Source: Ctena decussata
Lineage: Eukaryota; Mollusca; Bivalvia; Lucinida; Lucinidae
Direction of reading: 5' to 3'
Length of the DNA stretch: 64,000 nt
NCBI GenBank assembly: GCA_963989385.1
Contig: OZ022508.1
Coordinates: 31,580,166 to 31,644,165, forward strand
This document shows positions 57,186 through 64,000 of this stretch, piece after piece (position 1 is the first letter of the stretch; every line of letters begins with the position of its first letter). The notes below the pieces were generated by a model. The model searched no databases, was not told the DNA's origin, and saw only the letters and a program-made list of their open reading frames with translations. Both the position numbers and the translations under genes were made by a program.

Positions 57186-57985
57186 ACATATTATCTAAAT
57201 GAGTGCGAGAAGTTACACATATATACTGTTTTCTAAGCATTTAGCCCATTTAGCTGGTCTTAAAGTAGTAATTTAAGTAAATTTCATCATTTATGTACGT
57301 TTTCTGTTTGACCGTGACCTTGACCTTTTGTACATGTTGAAATATATCTACATAATTAATTCAACAATGAAATGCCTTGTAAATTAGTTTCTGCATAAGA
57401 CTTGACATTTTTATTGTCGTGGTAATAAAACAGACAAATTCTAATATTGATGTCCAAAATTATCAACCTTTGGTAATCAACGGTAATTAACAAACAGACG
57501 CACTGACAAACACTGTTCAATAAGCCATATTCATTAAAAGCTTCTATGTTTAGTTCATTCCATTTGTTTTCCGCACGTACTACTGGAAAATGACAAACAC
57601 TTGTCTTAAGTTGAAATAAATGGACATTTTTGACGTACACCGACAAAAATTGTGTAATTTTGCTGTTTATGGGTACGTAAGTTTCAAGGGCCATAACTCT
57701 GTTAGTACTCAGCTGCGGCGATGTCATCAGCCGGATCCATACACTAGACATGCTGACAAACAATTTGGTATATAACACTTGATGTTTGCAGAACCTAACC
57801 AGTAAAGTCCTTAAGGAGAGCACTTTTGGGGCTCCGTCTGCTCTACTATATAGGCTTTCTGGGGCCATAGGCTTTCTTGGCCAGTATTAATTATACCAGT
57901 TTCTGGAGAGTATACATGTATCTTCTATACATGTATCTTCTTTGCACCCTTACTCTATTCTGAACTTCCATATTTTAGATCTTAC
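57186..57985. other. Intergenic, nothing recognised
   Basis: Includes GGGCCATAACTCTGTTAGT, typical of mollusc tandem-repeat cores on the other strand. No supported gene. Confidence 0.4.
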
Positions 57986-58029
57986 CCTACTACCTGAATG
58001 TTTGGAGTTTTCTCAGAGTTTGCATGCAA

Positions 58030-58280
58030 GTTGTTAAGGTATTTGGGTTCATGTATAACTTCATGTTTTTCCACCATTTTTACTAAGGGAAAGAATTTTT
58101 GTGGCTTTCTGTTTCCTTCTCTGGAAAAAAGACCCTCCCCTCCCAAAGGGGGCTCCACTCTTGAAGGAAAGAATTTGCTCCTGGAGGAGCTAATTATTTC
58201 CTTGGAGAGATAGCCCCTAATGGAAAGGGAGGCAAAAGTGAAAAAATTGAGTTGCTTCCCCTGAAATTGTATTCATTTAC
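58030..58280. mobile_element. MITE family C
   Basis: GGTATTTGGGTTCATGTAT, AAGGAAAGAATTTGCTCC with GGAGGAGCTAATTATTTCC, and GGGAGGCAAAAGTG. Confidence 0.7.
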
Positions 58281-58404
58281 CTTGAGTCATTTGGCATGGC
58301 ATTGATATAGTGTCGTGGGACCAGTTATTCAAAGCACCATTTGCCTAGTGAGCTCGTTAAGAGGTCCACTTATTAAGAGTTTTATGACTTTATGGCCAGA
58401 TACA

Positions 58405-58560
58405 TTGATATTTTTAGTTGAAAATATGTGAGAAGCTTTTGCAATGCAAAAGCTTCTCACATTTTTTTCAACAAAAATATTTGCATATTTGAAATATTCA
58501 CATTTGAAATTTTTTACATCTCGTTGAGTAACAACGTAGTCAGCTTTGAACAACCAGGCC
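58405..58560. mobile_element. MITE family F hairpin
   Basis: GTTGAAAATATGTGAGAAGC with TTTTGCA and the inverse, followed by ACAAAAATATTTGCATATTT. Related to 16003-16145. Confidence 0.6.
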
Positions 58561-58684
58561 CTGGTCTAGCAGTCTAATGAGGGTTTGCAGAATCAGAACC
58601 TTGTGGACTTTCAGCCTTGTGGCAAGACTGAATTTAGTTTGATTCCAAACCCTTCCATGATGTCAGCCAACTGCTGAATCACAC

Positions 58685-58862
58685 CAGGTAGGCGGCAATC
58701 AAAAAAGCTAGTGCAGTCGACGAACGCGGATCAAAAATCGTTAGAAACAGCATTTTTTATTGCAAATTGGCGACAATTTGTAATCAACAACGCTATTTCT
58801 AACATTTTTTGACCCGCATTAATTGATTGTTAAGAGTGTTTTCTATTGCCGGCTACCCGGTT
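58685..58862. mobile_element. Foldback MITE
   Basis: CAGGTAGGCGGCAATCAAAA at the left pairs with TTTTCTATTGCCGGCTACCC at the right; inner arms TCGTTAGAAACAGCATTTTT-ATTG pair with GCTATTTCTAAC. Confidence 0.65.
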
Positions 58863-58939
58863 TCCAATCCTCATGTTTATTTCATCACAGTATGCATAGT
58901 TCTTGACAGTGTGCTACAAAGATATTTGAATTTTTATCT

Positions 58940-59260
58940 TTAACTCATTTATGCCTAATGGAAAAATTAATGGGACATTGGCAAACAGTGCAGAACCAGA
59001 TCAAACACCACAGTGTGGTGTCTGATCATGGTCTACACTATTTGCATAAGACAAATGGTATTTCTCGATAAAATCAAAAATGATAGAAATAAACCATCAG
59101 ACACCCCATAATTGAAAAATGGATCCCTCAGATGCTTTAGAACAGATGAACAGTGGTGTCTGATTATTGTCTACACTATTTGCTGTAGACAAATGGTATT
59201 TCTCTGTAAAATAAAGATGATACCCCTTATTTGACAAATGGTCTCATGCAATGCTTAAGA
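58940..59260. mobile_element. Relative of MITE family A with a different core
   Basis: GGCAAACAGTGCAGAACCAG, AAACACCACAGTGTGGTGT and GGTCTACACTATTTGC. The second half repeats GTCTACACTATTTGC and ACAAATGGTATTTCTC. Confidence 0.6.
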
Positions 59261-59603
59261 CCAGATGAGCTCACTAGACATAAACTGGTTAACTTGCAGT
59301 CTTTGCCCTTTATTATGATGGTAGTACCTTATACTGCTTTCCAAGTGCATGGTGATGCAGTGCTCCGGTCCTTTTGATGCTAATTGCAATCAATGCACCT
59401 ATTTAGAATGCCAACAGGAGTTTGCGAATACATGTACTTTTAATTAACAGGCCTTGGGGTGAGGGTTACGGACATGTAAATTGGGTTAAGCCTACCAGCA
59501 GTTTATTGCTGACTGTTTCAGAGGGATGCTGCTATTGTGGTTTACTTTATTATCGTAATTTGTTGGCTTTCTGTTTGTCTTTGATGTCTTGTATAACATA
59601 TAG

Positions 59604-59829
59604 AGGCCACGACATGACAAAACCAACAATGTAGTTGTGCGCCCAGCGCAGACTCGGATCAGCCTGGGCATCCGCCCAGTCTGATCAGACCTGTCCGCAT
59701 GAAGGTAGCTTAGACCCTCAGCTACCATTTAAGCACAGAGCGCAAACTGATCAGACTGGGCAAATGCCCAGGCTGATCTGAGTGCGCTGGGTGCAAAACC
59801 ACATTGTTGGTTTTCTCGTGTCGCGGCTC
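59604..59829. mobile_element. MITE family B, complete
   Basis: From GGCCACGACATGACAAAACC to GGTTTTCTCGTGTCGCGGC. Confidence 0.85.
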
Positions 59830-60430
59830 ATATATAGGATAGCCCTTGCATCCACCTGCTGGTAAAGAACTGCCCCATATTGGGTTTTTGCTTGTCTTGA
59901 TTGTCTATCTTTGCTGTCTGTATAGTTTTCCCTTCCCATTTGTCATTTGGGACAGAAACTGGAAATTAATTGCCTCATTTCCTGATCATAGCATTCTGTA
60001 CATACTTGTTACATGGAAACAGGAGGTGAAATTAAAAGGAAATTCAGGTTACTTTTCATATTTATTCTACTTAAAAAATAAAAGTGAGAGAAAATATATG
60101 TAAATCTCAGAAAAAGTTTGAAAAACCAGTTATCACAGATATGCTGCTATGAATGTGTGAAAGTTAAAATGATTCTAATATAAAAAAAATTCATAAAGAA
60201 TTAGAATTAAAAGGCTATCCCATATCACAAAAGTTTGAAGTTCAACAAAAATATCACAGATATAAAAAGAGATAAATGTGCAACTTTTGTCGCAGTCGTC
60301 ATATCTACTGAAGGTAAAAACTAAGAGAAAAATGTGACATTTTGATGAGAAGAAGACATATGTTGCTGGAGATGAATTATGCTAACATGTTAAAAAGGGT
60401 TAATGTAAAATTGTGTTGTGAATCCATACC
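59830..60430. other. Intergenic, nothing recognised
   Basis: AT-rich, with no supported gene or repeat. Confidence 0.4.
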
Positions 60431-60439
60431 TGGTGATAG

Positions 60440-60960
60440 TCAATATAGAGTACTTATGAAAAGTCAATATTGAGAACTTATGAAAATTTTATCAGTTGAC
60501 CTTCAAGTGTGACCTTGACCTTGCACAAACCTGAATAAATATTTCACATGACACTTCAACTCATCAAGGAGAACAACTGTGCCAAATTATTTTGAAGTCC
60601 ACGCATAAATATAGAAGTAATGACACGGACAAGCTCCTTTATGACAATTTGATCATTTGACCATCAAGAGTGACCTTGACCTCTAAATCTACCTGAACAA
60701 ATTTGCTGATGACAATTCTTTTTATCAAAGAGATCAATTGTGCTAATTCATTTCGAAAGCCATTCGTGATATAGAAGTAATGGCTTGGACAAGCTCAATT
60801 TATGACAGTTTTTTTCAGTTGACCTTCCAGTGTGACCTTGAACATCAGCCTACATGAACAAATGTTTCACATGACACTTCTACTCATCAAGGAGAACAAC
60901 TGTGACAAACTATTTTGAATCCATTATAAATGTAGAAGTTATGGCCCTGACAAATCTGGA
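60440..60960. repeat. Tandem repeat of about 165 bp, three units
   Basis: Landmarks TTGACC-TCAAG-GTGACCTTGACC (60496, 60657, 60825) and ATCAAGGAGAACAACTGTG. It resembles the core of a pearl-like element without ends. Confidence 0.7.
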
Positions 60961-61001
60961 GGCACGCATATACACCTAACTGAAGTAGCGAGGACTATGT
61001 A

Positions 61002-61241
61002 TGAGTCCTCAACACAAGAAAACCAACAATGTGGTTGTGCACCCAGGGCAGACTCAGATCAGCCTAGGCATCCACCTAGTCCGATCAGACTCTTCCCTAA
61101 CCGCTGAAAGGGTAGCTAAGGGTCTAAGCTATCTCCGTGCGGACAGCAAAGACTCTGATCAGACTGGGCTGATGCCCAGGCTGATCTGAGTCTGCGCTGG
61201 GCGCACAAACACTTTGTTGGTTTTCTCGTGTCGTGGCTCGT
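61002..61241. mobile_element. MITE family B, complete
   Basis: From GAGTCCTCAACACAAGAAAA to TTTTCTCGTGTCGTGGCTC. Confidence 0.85.
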
Positions 61242-61249
61242 ATGTCTCA

Positions 61250-62260
61250 CTCACTGCAGGTGGGCTAGACAAAAATCACTGCCTGACTTTGACTTCAACG
61301 CAAAGGCTTTTAATTTCCAGTGGTTCCACGTTTTTTCTTCACCTAAGAGTGTCATGAGATGAAACAAACAGTGGCTCAACGCGAGCTCAAACCCAGGACC
61401 TCTCACTCTGCTATCACTTTACTTACTCAGCAACCTAGTCATACCCAACCTTTGACAGCAAATACAGTATACTTTTCTCTACAGTTTCTTCAGGGTTTAC
61501 AGTTTATATCACAGGGCTCATATTTATGCATACATAGAAGACTTGTCACATCATGCAAAATGCTCGTACATGTGGGTATTGAACTAACCAGAATAAAAAG
61601 TTTCCAGCCCTTTCAATGAGAAATGCTAGCGATATGTGTTTAATTTTTTTTTTTATTGAAAATGTGAAATTGATGTGAAATTGTTGCTAACCCCTAACCC
61701 GATTGTAAGCTTCCAAAAGGGTAATGCTACACAAAAATTGCTTTTCATATCTGTTTACTGGATTGTTTTTCTACTAGCCTATTATATTCTATCCCATAAA
61801 CTTGCAAGGCTGTTGGGGCGCCATAGATGACTTCTCAACAATCCCTTTTCACCATATCCTGTTTTCAGCTGCATTAGTTGTGCTGGCAAAGTCCATCCCT
61901 ATCCATACTTTAATATTGTCTTCCTATCTCATACATATACCTCCGTTTTTGTTTCAATGCAATCTTTTTCTACAACAAATAGCTAACTAATGATAAAAAC
62001 CATTTAGAGGTAAACGTAAATCTAAAGCACAACAAAAGAAAAGAAAATACTAAACATTTGTTCAATGTTGGATCATCATCATCTTATAAGAGCTCGCCAT
62101 TTTTCAATCTGATAAAGCAAATATTGTCTTTCTTGTCACTTTTGCAAACACCAGATTTTACCACTTATGAACTACCGTAAATTTAGTTCTTTCAGCAGAT
62201 ATAGTACAGTGGACTCTGCAGTATCAGCTCCTAAAATTCTTGTTTATTTTTCTCATTATT
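61250..62260. other. Intergenic, nothing recognised
   Basis: No supported gene or repeat. Confidence 0.4.
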
Positions 62261-62267
62261 GAAACAA

Positions 62268-62432
62268 ATGAGCCATGACATGACAAAACCAACCAAGTTG
62301 CATGTGCGCTTAGCAGAGACTCAGATCAGCCTGGGCAGCTGCCCAGTCTGATCAGAGTCTTTGCTGTGTGCTTAAAGTGCAGCTGAGCTAGCTCCATGCG
62401 GACAGCAAAGACTCAGATCAGCCTGGGCTACG
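62268..62432. mobile_element. MITE family B, 3' truncated
   Basis: GAGCCATGACATGACAAAAC to CAGATCAGCCTGGGCT; the right arm is cut short. Confidence 0.8.
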
Positions 62433-62544
62433 GTTTTAAATACCGAAATTTACAACTTTTTACTTTGTCTGTGTTCCATTGTATTGATGATGCCGCCACT
62501 CTTTATGCCGATTGCATATTTTGAGTTTTATCTCTACTGACAGA

Positions 62545-62767
62545 AAATCGAAAAGAAAGTAGCCTTATTCCATTAAAACTCTCAAAATTGGAACAACTGA
62601 ATTTTTATTGTATTTTTTTTTTCGCTATGCAGTCAAGTGTTTAAAATATGCAGTGGAATGGCAAACAGTGTAGACCCTGATCAGACTGCTCCTTGAGGAG
62701 CAGTCTGATCTGGGTCTGCACTGTTTGCTGAGCTCTATTTGTCCCAATACTTAGAATTCGTATGGTA
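62545..62767. mobile_element. MITE family A ending at the stop codon of the minus-strand gene
   Basis: Right end TGTCCCAATACTTAGAATTC then GTATGGTA; centre CAGACTGCTCCTTGAGG with AGCAGTCTG. The left border is uncertain. On the minus strand AATAAA at 62604-62609 could be the polyadenylation signal of the gene below. Confidence 0.75.
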
Positions 62768-62771
62768 GTCT

Positions 62772-63046
62772 TCAACGATAGATAACAAAGAACATAGCCA
62801 CAGCTATAAAAGTCATCACTGGCTTGACAGACACTCCTGCTGAGCCGGGGAACAGGTTAGACGTAGTGAATACGGTAGGTTTCGTTGTCGTAGTTGTTGT
62901 TTGAGTTGAACTTGTAGTTGAAGTTGGTGTTTCTGAAGAGCCTGAGGAAGAGCCCGAGGAAGAGCCTGAAGAAGATCCTGGTGTGGTTGATGTTGTTCCG
63001 GATGACAGGCTTGACGTGCTTGATGCTGAACTCGTTGCTGTTGTGT
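62772..63046 (-). CDS. Last exon of a cell-surface protein: Ser/Thr-rich stalk and GPI-anchor-like tail
   Basis: On the minus strand, after the acceptor CACCACTTCAG, 90 residues and TGA. The first two thirds are nearly all Ser, Thr and Gly (TTSTTPGSSSGSSSGSSSG, then TSTTSSTQTTTTTTKP), a mucin-like stalk likely to be O-glycosylated. It ends FPGSAGVSVKPVMTFIAVAM and FFVIYR: small residues (GSAG), a short spacer and a hydrophobic C-terminus, as in GPI-anchor signals, though a single membrane span is possible. Two bases of a split codon must come from an upstream exon beyond 63100, which I could not find. The gene converges with SMYD4. Other frames over this exon read as Gln- or Asn-rich and lack this organised end. 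Confidence 0.65.
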
Positions 63047-63156
63047 CTGAAGTGGTGAAAAGAGATAAATGGTAACAATGTCATGTTGAAAGCTACGGTA
63101 GTACATGTACACTTGTAGATAGTTATACATTTACATCAGTCTGTGCATCTATGTCT

Positions 63157-63387
63157 GAGCCGCAACATGACAAAACCAACAAAGTGGCATAAGCGCCCAG
63201 CGAAGACTCAGATCTGAAGACCAGCTGCTGTCAGGTCAAGTTTTCGCTGCGCTTTTAGGGAGCTAAGAGTCTGAGCCATATGCCGACAGGGAAGACTGAT
63301 CAGACCTGGGGACATCCAGGCTGATCTGCTCTGATGAGTTCGCTGGGTGCACATGCCACTATTTTGATTTTGTCACGTCGTGGCTAA
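63157..63387. mobile_element. MITE family B, diverged
   Basis: GAGCCGCAACATGACAAAAC to TTGATTTTGTCACGTCGTGG, inside an intron of the minus-strand gene. Confidence 0.8.
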
Positions 63388-63790
63388 ATTATATATTGAT
63401 GTATGTAGATGTAGAGATTTTCCGGTTTAAAATTCCTGTATGCCAAGAAGGGAGGTCTAACAGATACACGTGCTGAACTCAGTAGTCTGTGCACGTACAT
63501 TCCAGAAGAGACTGTACTTGCAGATGACGGCAATCGAAGCTGAATGAATTGGACAAATGTTTAAATTGTAAAACATTCATAAATTAGTATAACTAAGGAC
63601 GTATTGAAGCTTCGGATAACAATGTGGGTCATCTAGGCTTCAAGAGAGGTGGAGGCGGAATACCGTATTAATCCTATTAAACGCCCCTGCTCTAATAAAC
63701 CATGGAAGTATAAGACACAATTACAATTCCCTGAATAAACCCTGCTCTAATAAACGTCCCTAGCCTCTTTTCTAAAAATAATGTTATATT
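63388..63790. other. Probable intron of the minus-strand gene, nothing recognised
   Basis: AATAAACCCTGCTCTAATAAACG and a similar CCCTGCTCTAATAAACC about 45 bases earlier form a small repeat; otherwise no supported feature. Confidence 0.4.
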
Positions 63791-63794
63791 AACT

Positions 63795-64000
63795 TACATT
63801 AATTCCTGTTTGCTTCTCTGGATGAGATAGCTCTTTGACATGGGGTCTACTCTTAAAAGAAAGAATTTTCTCCTGGAGGAGCAAATTCTTTCACTTAAGA
63901 GTTGACCTCTACTGAGAAGGGAGGAAAGAAATAGTAAGATTTCTTTTTTTTTGAAATTATACCCTCACCTTTATATTGCTTATCATAGGTATAATTTATC
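63795..64000. mobile_element. MITE family C
   Basis: AAAGAATTTTCTCCTGG and AGGAGCAAATTCTTTCAC, then GAGAAGGGAGGAAAG; runs towards the window edge. Confidence 0.7.

Noticed and set aside
57356..57868. 170-residue minus-strand frame
   Set aside because: Contains NRVMALETYVPINSK, the reverse translation of GAGTTATGGCCCTTGAAAC, a phrase of mollusc tandem-repeat cores. No domain or splice logic.
58621..58690. Minus-strand peptide ending GFGIKLNSVLPQG and stop
   Set aside because: Too short, without a convincing acceptor, beside a foldback MITE.

Overview
This is animal nuclear DNA, most likely from a bivalve mollusc and possibly a venerid clam. It is AT-rich, has GT-AG introns and a vertebrate-like SMYD4 gene in 16 small exons, and is dense in palindromic MITEs, tRNA-derived SINEs and tandem-repeat elements that start TTTTAGCTCACC and end CCCTCTTGTTT. 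I know those termini from bivalve genomes; the species is inferred, not shown.

The main gene is a complete plus-strand SMYD4 (SET and MYND domain protein), start codon 1047, stop codon 46096-46098. The 16 exons keep one frame across 15 GT-AG introns and give 2442 coding bases, 813 residues, close to the roughly 800 usual for SMYD4. The order is N-terminal TPR-like helices (exons 2-4), first SET part (7-8), MYND zinc fingers (8-9), a long variable insert (12), the SET core NHSCDP (12) and NCYG (13), post-SET and extra cysteines (14-15), and C-terminal TPR-like helices (15-16).

The introns are filled with mobile DNA. Intron 1 holds a decayed non-LTR reverse transcriptase split by a 4 kb terminal-inverted-repeat element that carries two arrays of the palindrome CAGATATCTG. 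Intron 2 holds a young, intact-looking 3.4 kb LTR element (BEL/Pao-like), antisense to SMYD4. Its only gene is an 870-residue frame with a Gag-like N-terminus and a long C-terminus I cannot assign. Introns 4-15 hold MITEs, SINEs and four large tandem-repeat elements of a pearl/Helentron-like kind.

Mobile DNA sits unusually tight against SMYD4 exons. Ends of repeats lie 9-11 bases before the acceptors of exons 4, 14 and 16. MITEs begin 6-15 bases after the donors of exons 2, 12, 14 and 15. A 219 bp MITE appears to have inserted at the very end of the reading frame, so that it now supplies the last codon, the stop codon and nearly all of the 3' UTR.

From 46.4 to 62.7 kb no convincing host gene is seen. 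This part holds a 0.7 kb foldback element, a 2.5 kb minisatellite that flips orientation, a broken non-LTR reverse transcriptase on the minus strand and more tandem-repeat elements. At 62772-63046 lies the last exon of a minus-strand gene whose product has a Ser/Thr-rich stalk and a GPI-anchor-like tail. It converges on SMYD4, and a MITE of the same family ends 4 bases from its stop codon.
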